From a virus: a stretch of DNA of 20,829 nt. The notes beneath the pieces were generated by a model that did not search any database, was not told where the DNA came from, and saw only the letters and a list, made by a program, of their open reading frames with translations. The stretch spans positions 1 to 20,829 of the IMG/VR virus record IMGVR_UViG_3300035204_000981; one strand, 5' to 3'. The translations under genes and the position numbers were made by a program. Below, in pieces: positions 14,370 through 20,709 of this stretch. Within the stretch, counting starts at the first letter, position 1. Every line of letters starts with the position of its first letter.

Positions 14370-15438
14370 CGTTTGCTCCTATGGTGGCTTGTTTGGTTTT
14401 ATTTATGTTTTCCGAGCCAATCTGCTCTTGGAATTCAGCCATAACTAAATCCAAATTGTCACCGGTCCATTGTTTACGATAATGTAAATGCTCCTTACCA
14501 AATCTGTCAACATATTTTAATCTATTACCTTGTTTTACTAATACTTCTTTCTTTTCAAACAATTCTACTAATCCTGAATACGGATCCATTCCTTTTTCAT
14601 ATGGAATTTTTACTTGTACTGCTTCAAACGGTTTATTAAACCTTGATTTCATTACTTTACAAGCTGATCTTATACCAGTTACATCAGATATTTTATTGCC
14701 ATCTTCATCTTCTTTTAATTTTAACTTTTTCATTGCTATAACTATAGAACTTGCATACATAAATCCTTGTCCACCTGATATCTTGTCATCTGGATCAAAC
14801 ATATCTTGTGATGCGTATGTATGATTAGTTGCTACTAATCCAATATTTTCACTACCAATTAAATTTACTGTATTTCGAATGAGTGCTGTTAATGATTTGG
14901 CTTTTCTACCTAAATCACCTTTCATTTCACCTTTTTCAAATTGAGCTACATCTGTTGGTGTTAATAACATACCTAAACTATCTACAACAAATAAAATTTT
15001 TGGTTTGTCTTCTTTACCTTCGTAATCTTTTTTATAACTTGCAATAAAGTCACTAATAATTTTAGCAACATCATCTACCATTGATACATTAATTCTTAAT
15101 ATTTTTTCAGGTGATGTATCAACACCTAATGCTTGTAACCAATTTTCGTGTAATGCATTTTCACTATCCACTACAACACAAAAAATACCTTGGTTTTGTG
15201 CTTCTTTAATTAAATTACCAGAAGCAACTAAACTTTTACCTGAGCCAGATTCTCCTGCTAACATTGTTACTCTTCCAAGTGGGACTCCTTTATTAAAATC
15301 TCCACTAATTAAATAATTTAATGTATAATTTCCTGTTGATATCCACGTATCAGGATCTGATTCAAACCCCGTAGAAATACCTTGTATACTTTTTGTTATA
15401 CCCGATCTAAACTTACTAACGTCAAATGGTCTTACCAT
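14335..15438 (-). CDS. uvsX: Recombinase UvsX (RecA/Rad51 family)
   Basis: This 367-residue protein forms filaments on single-stranded DNA and promotes strand exchange, which T4-like phages use to start replication and repair breaks. Visible features are Walker A GESGSGKS at 62-69, the catalytic Glu93 in VVVDSENAL, Walker B ILFVVDSLG at 148-156, and the L2-like region with ATNHTYASQDMFDPDDKISGGQG. The C-terminus ends in an acidic DDEPLGG tail. Length is close to T4 UvsX (about 390). AGGAGG lies 4 bases before the ATG. Its 3' end overlaps the 85-residue gene by 35 bases. It follows gp32, its functional partner, and has a candidate promoter of its own at 15486-15514. Confidence 0.96.
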   Translation of the reverse strand: MVRPFDVSKFRSGITKSIQGISTGFESDPDTWISTGNYTLNYLISGDFNKGVPLGRVTMLAGESGSGKSLVASGNLIKEAQNQGIFCVVVDSENALHENWLQALGVDTSPEKILRINVSMVDDVAKIISDFIASYKKDYEGKEDKPKILFVVDSLGMLLTPTDVAQFEKGEMKGDLGRKAKSLTALIRNTVNLIGSENIGLVATNHTYASQDMFDPDDKISGGQGFMYASSIVIAMKKLKLKEDEDGNKISDVTGIRSACKVMKSRFNKPFEAVQVKIPYEKGMDPYSGLVELFEKKEVLVKQGNRLKYVDRFGKEHLHYRKQWTGDNLDLVMAEFQEQIGSENINKTKQATIGANDDEPLGGSDAT

Positions 15439-15459
15439 AATGCCTCCTGTTCTTTAATA

Positions 15460-15483
15460 AGGCTGTGAGTTTCCCCACAGCCT
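15460..15483 (-). promoter_or_regulatory. Hairpin/dyad between gp32 and uvsX
   Basis: A perfect 8-base-pair inverted repeat (minus strand AGGCTGTG and CACAGCCT around an 8-base loop) lies between gp32 and uvsX. It is GC-rich in an AT-rich genome. No U-run follows, so it is a poor intrinsic terminator. It also spans the predicted start site of the promoter at 15486-15514. It could attenuate read-through from gp32, protect a 3' end, or act as an operator. Confidence 0.55.
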
Positions 15484-15485
15484 AT

Positions 15486-15514
15486 ATTATACAAATTATT
15501 TGTTAGCTTGTCTA
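15486..15514 (-). promoter_or_regulatory. Sigma70-type promoter for uvsX
   Basis: On the minus strand TAGACA (15509-15514) and TATAAT (15486-15491) are separated by exactly 17 bases, an 11-of-12 match to consensus. The -35 box lies in the last codons of gp32. The predicted start, near 15479, gives a leader of about 40 bases with AGGAGG before uvsX. This would let uvsX be expressed apart from gp32. Confidence 0.62.
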
Positions 15515-16533
15515 CTTCTAATCATTGACAAAATATCATCTGCAGATACTTTGCTTTGACTTTTAGTAGATGTTGCTGTTGCTGTTGCAGGTGCATCGCT
15601 TACTGATGCTGTAACTGTTTCTGCAACTTTAACTTCAGCTTGAACAGGTGTTGGCGTTACTACTGCTTCAGTTTGTACTGGTGTTGGCTGTATTGGTGCC
15701 GTTTGTACTGGTTTTGAAGTAGTTGTAGCTGTTGCTCTAGATCCTGTGTTTAATCCAGCTGGTTTATAATATTGACCAAATCTTTCTGGATCATACAATT
15801 CACCATCAACTGATGCTTTAAACATCTCTTGAATCACATTTTGATCTTCTTGAGATGGTTTCTTAGGCATAAAGTCTGACAAGTTATACAATCCATATTG
15901 TTTGATTGCTCCTTGTTCTGATTCACTTAATGCTCTTGATTTAAACGACCAAGTTGAAGTTGAATAATCAGCATATCCACCTTTTTGTGTTTTAGTTAAT
16001 TTAAAATCTCTACCTTTTTCAATATCAGTTGGTAGATCTTCCATATCAGGATTCATTAATGCTGATCTAATGATTTGATAGATTGATGGATTAATTACAA
16101 ATCTTCGAATAGGATTTTCTGGTACAGTATCCTCGTCTAAAGTTGAATTAACTACAAAACCTTGAAAGATATAACTTCTTTTCTTCCAATATTTTCTACC
16201 CATATCTTCTAATGAAGAATCTTTAAACCAAGTTCTTACTTCTGCAAGTACTGAACAAGGTTCATTAAACATTTCCATACAAGGTACTTGTACTAAAGTT
16301 GGTTTAGTATCTGCTTGACCTTTAATGCCTGGAAATGGCAATTTAATCATTGCTCTTTCTACCCAGAAAAATGTATTTGATTTATCGCCGTCAGGTAAAA
16401 ACCTCATAGTAGAAGTTGTTCCTTCAGGTATATTCCAAAATGGGTAAATTGCGTTATCTGAAACTGATGCTCGATTTGAGTTTTTATTTTCTTGTGCCGC
16501 CAGTTTCGCACGGATGTCTGCTAATGATGCCAT
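15496..16533 (-). CDS. gp32: Single-stranded DNA-binding protein gp32
   Basis: This 345-residue protein coats single-stranded DNA cooperatively during replication, recombination and repair. The N-terminal MASLADIRAKLAAQE resembles the basic 'LAST'-type region used for cooperativity. The OB-fold core contains NIPEGTTSTMRFLPDGD (34-50), FFWVER (55-60) and VQVPCMEMFNEPCSVLAEVRTWF (81-103). Only two cysteines (85 and 93) are present here, so the T4 His-Cys3 zinc site is not conserved in full. A Thr/Ala/Pro/Val-rich linker (about 265-325) leads to a short tail SADDILSMIRSRQ that is much less acidic than T4's. A strong AAAGGAGG ribosome site at 16541-16548 lies 7 bases before the ATG, behind a repeat-bearing leader and a strong promoter. 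Confidence 0.95.
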   Translation of the reverse strand: MASLADIRAKLAAQENKNSNRASVSDNAIYPFWNIPEGTTSTMRFLPDGDKSNTFFWVERAMIKLPFPGIKGQADTKPTLVQVPCMEMFNEPCSVLAEVRTWFKDSSLEDMGRKYWKKRSYIFQGFVVNSTLDEDTVPENPIRRFVINPSIYQIIRSALMNPDMEDLPTDIEKGRDFKLTKTQKGGYADYSTSTWSFKSRALSESEQGAIKQYGLYNLSDFMPKKPSQEDQNVIQEMFKASVDGELYDPERFGQYYKPAGLNTGSRATATTTSKPVQTAPIQPTPVQTEAVVTPTPVQAEVKVAETVTASVSDAPATATATSTKSQSKVSADDILSMIRSRQANK

Positions 16534-16547
16534 ATAATTGCCTCCTT

Positions 16548-16587
16548 TTATTAAGCCTATGTTTGCCTATATTAGCCATTGTTTGCC
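16548..16587 (-). repeat. Tandem 20-base repeat in the gp32 leader
   Basis: Two adjacent 20-base units on the minus strand both begin GGCAAACA, continue with GGCT, and end in an A/T run (16587-16568 and 16567-16548). The second unit abuts the AAAGGAGG ribosome site. Upstream, ATAATGT and ACATTAT (16588-16615) can form a 7-pair hairpin at the predicted 5' end. The layout of a 5' structure, unstructured repeated A/U-rich sequence and then the ribosome site is like the T4 gene 32 autoregulatory leader. Confidence 0.65.
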
Positions 16588-16621
16588 ATAATGTATAAAA
16601 TATCTTAAACATTATATACAC

Positions 16622-16650
16622 ATTATATTTAGCTTTTATGATAAAGTCAA
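16622..16650 (-). promoter_or_regulatory. Strong sigma70-type promoter for gp32
   Basis: On the minus strand TTGACT (16645-16650), 17 bases, then TATAAT (16622-16627): 11 of 12 consensus bases at ideal spacing, in a 197-base gap. The predicted start near 16615 gives an ~80-base leader. A second TATAAT (16611-16616) follows the first but lacks a -35 box. This would be the main promoter of the gp32-uvsX-uvsW operon. Confidence 0.82.
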
Positions 16651-16666
16651 GTCTTTTTTTCATAGA

Positions 16667-16699
16667 AAGGAACCATAGCTTTTACACCTTAGGTTCCTT
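16667..16699 (-). terminator. Possible terminator hairpin before the gp32 promoter
   Basis: A perfect 8-base inverted repeat (minus strand AAGGAACC and GGTTCCTT, 17-base loop) lies between the stop of the 16731-17498 gene and the gp32 promoter. On the minus strand the stem ends in CCTTTCT, a weak U-rich tail. The location suits a terminator that insulates the gp32 operon, but the long loop and poor U-run make it uncertain. Confidence 0.4.
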
Positions 16700-16730
16700 A
16701 ATCCCGGGAGGGGCTTTTAAACCAACTGGG

Positions 16731-17498
16731 CTACTCTGTATATGAAATTACTTTATTACTATATTTTTTATAGCTTTTTTCCAATAATTCCAGATGTTCT
16801 TCAGGGTTAATTGTGCCAGTGGCTGTTACTACCCACTTTAATTCGTCTATTTTTTTAGCACCGTGTGGGTATACTAATTCATTTATTGCAAAGGCATTTG
16901 TATCCATTGGTACATCTACATAATACCTGTCCTGATCTTTATTCTTTTGGCAAAAATAAAAACTTGGTTTTCTTACATCATTTATTAGCAATCTAAATCC
17001 AGAAGGTTCATATGGTGTTAGTTTAGATGAATCTAAATCTACCGCGGCATCATTATGTAATGGAACATCATTTCTTTGTTGTACTAATTCTGCGTGATTA
17101 CATTGTATAGGTAATTTTTCAATTAACTCTATCAAGACATATAACTCTTTTGGTAAATGTGGATTATTTTTAACTTCTTTTGTACGTTTTAATCTGCTTG
17201 ACCAAGAAGTTCTTACCATAGAAGCATTAGTCCAATCTTCAGGTTTTTCAAATCCTTGACCACGTAAACAAACTATTCTCCAAAGTGTATGAGGATGTCT
17301 TTCAACATATTCTCCGTGTTTGTTTTTCTTACTTCCATATAAATCATTCTTTGTATGTATATCAGGAGGCCATATATAATTCCTATCAGAAAATACTTGT
17401 AGTTCTTCCAAATCTAATTTTTGATATGGAATATCTAATGGTATAAATGCTATGTTCTGAAATTTTTCAAACCTTTTATCACTATTATGGCCTTGCAT
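16731..17498 (-). CDS. Possible Fe(II)/2-oxoglutarate-type jelly-roll oxygenase
   Basis: This 255-residue protein has a C-terminal half that could form a double-stranded beta helix. H-x-D is at 148-150 (VPLHNDAAVD), FRLLIN is at 168-173, a strand SFYF at 179-182, then VPMDTNAFAINELVYPHGAK with His212. That H-x-D...H order is the iron-binding triad of 2-oxoglutarate oxygenases and of Asp/Asn beta-hydroxylases. The usual distal Arg that holds 2-oxoglutarate is not clear; Arg169 or nearby Lys residues would have to serve. The N-terminal 130 residues contain WRIVCLRG and W-rich segments I cannot place. AAAGGAAA precedes the ATG. It follows the lipoprotein gene by 25 bases and probably shares the promoter at 18318-18346. 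The oxygenase call is tentative. Confidence 0.82.
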   Translation of the reverse strand: MQGHNSDKRFEKFQNIAFIPLDIPYQKLDLEELQVFSDRNYIWPPDIHTKNDLYGSKKNKHGEYVERHPHTLWRIVCLRGQGFEKPEDWTNASMVRTSWSSRLKRTKEVKNNPHLPKELYVLIELIEKLPIQCNHAELVQQRNDVPLHNDAAVDLDSSKLTPYEPSGFRLLINDVRKPSFYFCQKNKDQDRYYVDVPMDTNAFAINELVYPHGAKKIDELKWVVTATGTINPEEHLELLEKSYKKYSNKVISYTE

Positions 17499-17523
17499 TT
17501 TTGTTTCCTTTAACTTTATTTAT

Positions 17524-17709
17524 TTACTTCCAAGTGAACGTCTGTGTAATAGTAAAATTTTCTGATCCATAACTACCATTAACACTATCGCCATCTTGAT
17601 CTGTATTTCCATATTTTAGTGTTGTAGTAGTTGGTGTTACTGATGAACAGCCTATTAATCCAGTAAATAATACTATTACTAATATTGTCTTAAAAATATT
17701 TTTTCGCAT
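17524..17709 (-). CDS. Small lipoprotein
   Basis: This 61-residue protein has a textbook lipoprotein signal: basic MRKNIFK, a hydrophobic core, and the lipobox LIGC with Cys21, followed by Ser22. Ser at +2 favours transport to the outer membrane. The mature 41 residues are Thr-, Gly- and Ser-rich and end in an aromatic strand (FTITQTFTWK). The start lies 20 bases inside the end of the membrane-protein gene, with AAAGGA upstream, so the two are coupled. Phage lipoproteins often block superinfection at the host surface or act in lysis; either is possible here, and nothing in the sequence decides. Confidence 0.85.
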   Translation of the reverse strand: MRKNIFKTILVIVLFTGLIGCSSVTPTTTTLKYGNTDQDGDSVNGSYGSENFTITQTFTWK

Positions 17710-18241
17710 AATCTTTTCCTTTGTTAACTACTAATAAGTAGGTATAATTTACCGGACGAGACAATGCTACGACCATAAAGGCCATTAGTGCTGTGTATAT
17801 AATAGTGCCATACAATGTATTTTGAAAGAACGGTATTGCCATAGTGTAACATAACATTAAGCCTTCTAATGTTTTAGGATAAGAATCATACATTATCCAT
17901 ACAGCAAAATTTGTTATTACAAAAAATAATATAGACGATACAAGAGCCATTACGCCTAACTGCATATATTTTTTACCAAATTGCATAGACCAATAACTTA
18001 TTAATGTTGACAAGCCTATTGCTCCATACACCCATATCATAAATGGATGAAAGCCAATTATAATATCTGCCATAAACATAGCCGTTAGCGGAACTGCCAT
18101 TGCTAACCATTTATCATTAACCATATAAGGTGCAAAAATAGCCGCGGCTAATATTGGTGTAAAATTTGGTGGATGTGGAATAAGTCTTCCCAAGGCAAGA
18201 ATGCCTGAAATATATAGAAATATTGTAATCGTTTTTATCAT
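17690..18241 (-). CDS. DUF6580-type inner-membrane protein
   Basis: This 183-residue protein has about five membrane segments. Its conserved blocks fit the bacterial DUF6580 family as I recall it: GRLIPHPPNFTP (18-29), PLTAMFMADIIIGFH (51-65), SSILFFVITNFAVWIMYDSYPKT (begins near 102) and a CYTMAIPFFQNTLYGTIIYT region (131-150). The family is common in bacteria and resembles small-molecule transporter S-components, but has no proven substrate. In a phage it looks like host-derived cargo. GGGGTGAT lies just before the ATG and is a good ribosome site. It is the first gene behind a near-perfect sigma70 promoter with a dyad, and is coupled to the lipoprotein gene by a 20-base overlap. Confidence 0.9.
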   Translation of the reverse strand: MIKTITIFLYISGILALGRLIPHPPNFTPILAAAIFAPYMVNDKWLAMAVPLTAMFMADIIIGFHPFMIWVYGAIGLSTLISYWSMQFGKKYMQLGVMALVSSILFFVITNFAVWIMYDSYPKTLEGLMLCYTMAIPFFQNTLYGTIIYTALMAFMVVALSRPVNYTYLLVVNKGKDYAKKYF

Positions 18242-18292
18242 AATATCACCCCAACCTAGATTGTTTAATACGGTAATTATATTTTATTTGTA

Positions 18293-18312
18293 TTAATACT
18301 ATTTAGTATTAA
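18293..18312. promoter_or_regulatory. Operator-like dyad at the cargo promoter
   Basis: A perfect inverted repeat with 9-base arms (TTAATACTA and TAGTATTAA) and a 2-base centre lies directly after the -10 box of the promoter at 18318-18346, covering the predicted +1 to about +19. A perfect dyad of this size at the start site suits a repressor operator. It could instead form an AU-rich hairpin at the 5' end of the mRNA. Confidence 0.55.
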
Positions 18313-18317
18313 CTTTA

Positions 18318-18346
18318 ATTGTATTATTTTTTAACTTAATTGTCAA
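18318..18346 (-). promoter_or_regulatory. Sigma70-type promoter for the membrane-protein/lipoprotein unit
   Basis: On the minus strand TTGACA (18341-18346), a perfect -35 box, is followed after 17 bases by TACAAT (18318-18323), 5 of 6 matches. It lies in the 110-base gap after the repeat-protein gene. The leader would be about 70 bases long. It gives the three-gene cargo unit its own host-type expression. Confidence 0.8.
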
Positions 18347-18351
18347 GTAAT

Positions 18352-18651
18352 TTACTTAGACTTTTTAAATGGATTCAAGCTCTTAATTTTGTCTGTTGCA
18401 CTAGATACTGCACCTTTGGCTTTATTAGTTGCTCCGGTTACTGCACCTTTGGCTTTATCAGTTGCGCCTTTGGCTTTATCGGTTGCTCCGGTTACTACAC
18501 CTTTAGCTTTATCAGTTACTCCGGTTACTACACCTTTAGCTTTATCAGTTACTCCGGTTACTGCACCTTTTACCTTATCAGTTGCTTTTCCAACTGCTTC
18601 GCCAATGTTTGGCATCTTAATCGTTGGGATTTTAATTTTCGGTAGTTTCAT
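18352..18651 (-). CDS. 11-residue-repeat amphipathic protein (LEA/synuclein-like)
   Basis: This 99-residue protein is built of near-identical 11-residue units of the form (A/V)TDKAKG(A/V)VTG, about six copies with one shortened to 7 residues (ATDKAKG). The N-terminus (MKLPKIKIPTIKMPNIG) and C-terminus (LNPFKKSK) are basic. 11-residue repeats with Lys on one face and Ala/Val on the other form amphipathic helices, as in group 3 LEA proteins and alpha-synuclein, which bind membranes or protect proteins. No cysteines and no aromatics in the repeat. AAGGAG precedes the ATG. It sits between a probable virion protein and the cargo promoter. A membrane-, capsid- or DNA-contacting role is inference. 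Confidence 0.85.
   Translation of the reverse strand: MKLPKIKIPTIKMPNIGEAVGKATDKVKGAVTGVTDKAKGVVTGVTDKAKGVVTGATDKAKGATDKAKGAVTGATNKAKGAVSSATDKIKSLNPFKKSK
18404..18590 (-). repeat. 33-base coding tandem repeats
   Basis: Within the 99-residue gene the DNA repeats every 33 bases (11 codons). The units at 18491-18523 and 18524-18556 are identical; flanking units differ by a few bases, and one unit is shortened to 21 bases. This pattern indicates recent copy-number change by slippage or recombination, so the repeat number probably varies between related phages. Confidence 0.85.
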
Positions 18652-18667
18652 ATAACTCCTTTTTTAA

Positions 18668-20692
18668 TTACTTAATACCTGCTAAATTCTGTACTCGAAG
18701 TATTACTTTATCTAAATCTGTTGGTGCTGTAGCTTCGCCATCTGTTTCAGTTGGTGCTTCTGTTGGTGTTTCTTCCGTACTTTCTTTTGATTCTGAACCA
18801 TCTAGTTCGTCAGCAATTTTATGTAACCAAGTTGATTCTGATGGATGTCTATCTCCGCCACTAGCTATATCTCCATACCCAATGCCATCAGCTTCTTGTC
18901 TAAGTTCTTGTGCAATTTGTACATCTGACTTACCAGCAAAATTTCCTTTTTCGTCTTGAATATCTTGCATTACTGCATCTCTATAATCTTCATAATCTTG
19001 CATAGCACCCCAATGTTCTGCATCAGCATCATTTTGTGTAAACTCATCACCTTCTTCTTTTGCGGCTTTCTTCATTGGTTCTGTTTTATTGCCATCTTTA
19101 TCTAAATCTAAGAAATCTGGTTTAGGTGCTTCTTCAACATCGGACTCATTAGCCCAACCAATTTTATCTGCTTTTTTAAGATCTCTATATTCTTTACCAA
19201 ATTTAACGTGTTGATTTCCATCTATACCTCTTGCACCTCTTTCAATGCCTTTATCTTTTTTAAGCCAAGTATCATAACTCATTGGCATTCTAGCATCTTT
19301 ACCTGTATAAGACATAACAGTTTTAAAATCTTCTGGATCTTCTGTAGCAATTCTTTCTGGATTAAACACACCTAAAATTCTATTAAATGTTTCATTTAAT
19401 TCTACTATTTCTTTTACTTCAGTTACATCTGTTGATTCAGCATTCGCAACTGCAACTGCTGGTTCATCTTTTTTAACTTTATCTAAAATTGCTTTAACAA
19501 CTTTAACATCTTCAGCTGTCATTGGATCTGGATCATTTCCATCTAATTTGTCGTGCATTCTTGATAAGAAAACTGAAATTTCATCATCTTTAACTAATTG
19601 AGCTAACTCACCTATTCTGTGTCTAATAGCATCAGTTGTATTTTTATATTGTACAACATCACTACCATATGCTTTTTGACTATCAGATGGTGCGTGAATT
19701 TCAACTGGTTCTTGTAATTTTGCTTCAACTCTTTTTCTTAAAGAATCAGTATCATTAATTTCTTCGTCGTGTATTTCTTGTATCATTGGTAACAAGTCTG
19801 TAATTCTGTTTTCAATATTAGTTACTGTAAACTTCTCTTTCATAGAATCTAATGTATCTTGATCAAATTCTTTTTCTTCAGTTTTTTTGAAATTTTCAAC
19901 ATATGACTCATATCCAGTACCAGTCATTAATTTTTTAATTGTTTCTCTTAATCTATCTTGATTATATGATATAGATGTTACTACTGAAGCCGCTTGTTCT
20001 TGTATTGCTGGAGAACGTCTAATTATGTTTAGTACTTCTCTAATTTTACTTAATCTTTCACTAATATTTGTAATACTTTGTCCTACTTCATCAAAAGGAT
20101 TTCCTCCTGCTTGAACGTGTCTAGTCATTGCTCTAGCGCCGTTTAAGTGTATAAATGGATATTTAAATCTCTCCCCATCAGCATTTTCTATATATAATGC
20201 TTTAATATTTCTTGATCTAGAACCGGGAATTTCTTCGTTAACTGCTTTTCTGTGCTTAATTAATAATTTAGCACCTTCTAGCTTTTGATTACTAGTTTTA
20301 ACGGTACCAGCAATTTGGCTATAACCTTCTGTTTTAATATTTTCATCTGACATAGTATTACTATTTAACCTAAATGCATAATTTTTAGGCTTAATCTCCC
20401 TTCCAAATTCACGTAAATCAAAGTCTAATAAGTTATCTTTGGCCAGATTTTTAACTGATTGTACTGTTTTTTCTATATTTTCTATATTTTCAGGACCTTT
20501 ATGCATTTTAACTTCTTCGTTTTCTGGAGATAAGTTAACCATTATATTAGGTTGATTAACATAAAAGAACCTTGCTTCTTCTGGATTTGATATCTCAGTT
20601 CCATCGGTATCGTCAAACATCTGGACTTGATACCCGTGACCTTTAAGTACCCTAAAAATCTTTTCTGCAACTGTGCTATAATTTACTGCCAT
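18668..20692 (-). CDS. Large conserved-type protein, probably virion-associated
   Basis: This 674-residue acidic protein begins MAVNYSTVAEKIFRVLKGHGYQVQMFDD, an opening I recall from large uncharacterised proteins of marine T4-like phages. The middle (about 200-440) is helical with coiled-coil-like stretches. A compact segment MSYTGKDARMPMSYDTWLKK (460-479) is followed by DLDKDGNKTEPM (529-540), an EF-hand/dockerin-like calcium loop. The C-terminus (640-660) is a Thr/Glu/Pro-rich linker before a final ILRVQNLAGIK helix. No enzyme motif is visible. The ribosome site is weak. The gene is 17 bases upstream of the repeat protein on the same strand. A structural, scaffolding or ejected-protein role is inferred from size, acidity and neighbours. 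Confidence 0.88.
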   Translation of the reverse strand: MAVNYSTVAEKIFRVLKGHGYQVQMFDDTDGTEISNPEEARFFYVNQPNIMVNLSPENEEVKMHKGPENIENIEKTVQSVKNLAKDNLLDFDLREFGREIKPKNYAFRLNSNTMSDENIKTEGYSQIAGTVKTSNQKLEGAKLLIKHRKAVNEEIPGSRSRNIKALYIENADGERFKYPFIHLNGARAMTRHVQAGGNPFDEVGQSITNISERLSKIREVLNIIRRSPAIQEQAASVVTSISYNQDRLRETIKKLMTGTGYESYVENFKKTEEKEFDQDTLDSMKEKFTVTNIENRITDLLPMIQEIHDEEINDTDSLRKRVEAKLQEPVEIHAPSDSQKAYGSDVVQYKNTTDAIRHRIGELAQLVKDDEISVFLSRMHDKLDGNDPDPMTAEDVKVVKAILDKVKKDEPAVAVANAESTDVTEVKEIVELNETFNRILGVFNPERIATEDPEDFKTVMSYTGKDARMPMSYDTWLKKDKGIERGARGIDGNQHVKFGKEYRDLKKADKIGWANESDVEEAPKPDFLDLDKDGNKTEPMKKAAKEEGDEFTQNDADAEHWGAMQDYEDYRDAVMQDIQDEKGNFAGKSDVQIAQELRQEADGIGYGDIASGGDRHPSESTWLHKIADELDGSESKESTEETPTEAPTETDGEATAPTDLDKVILRVQNLAGIK

Positions 20693-20709
20693 ACTAGTAT
20701 TTACCTGTT

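Noticed and set aside
16660-16745. A tRNA-like stretch on the minus strand: TAGCCCAGTTGGTTTAAAAGC resembles a D-arm.
   Set aside because: No matching acceptor stem, anticodon arm or GGTTCxA T-arm can be built around it, and it overlaps the stop of a coding gene. At most it is a decayed remnant.
17505-17523. An AAATAAATAAA stretch before the 255-residue gene considered as a late promoter.
   Set aside because: It does not match TATAAATA at its first positions and overlaps a low-complexity A/T run at the lipoprotein stop codon.
18404-18590. The 33-base repeats considered as a CRISPR array.
   Set aside because: Units are directly adjacent with no spacers and encode a regular peptide repeat.
18340-18655. 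Two repetitive plus-strand frames opposite the 11-residue-repeat gene.
   Set aside because: The in-frame repeats keep all frames open. Only the minus-strand frame gives a sensible amphipathic protein with a ribosome site.
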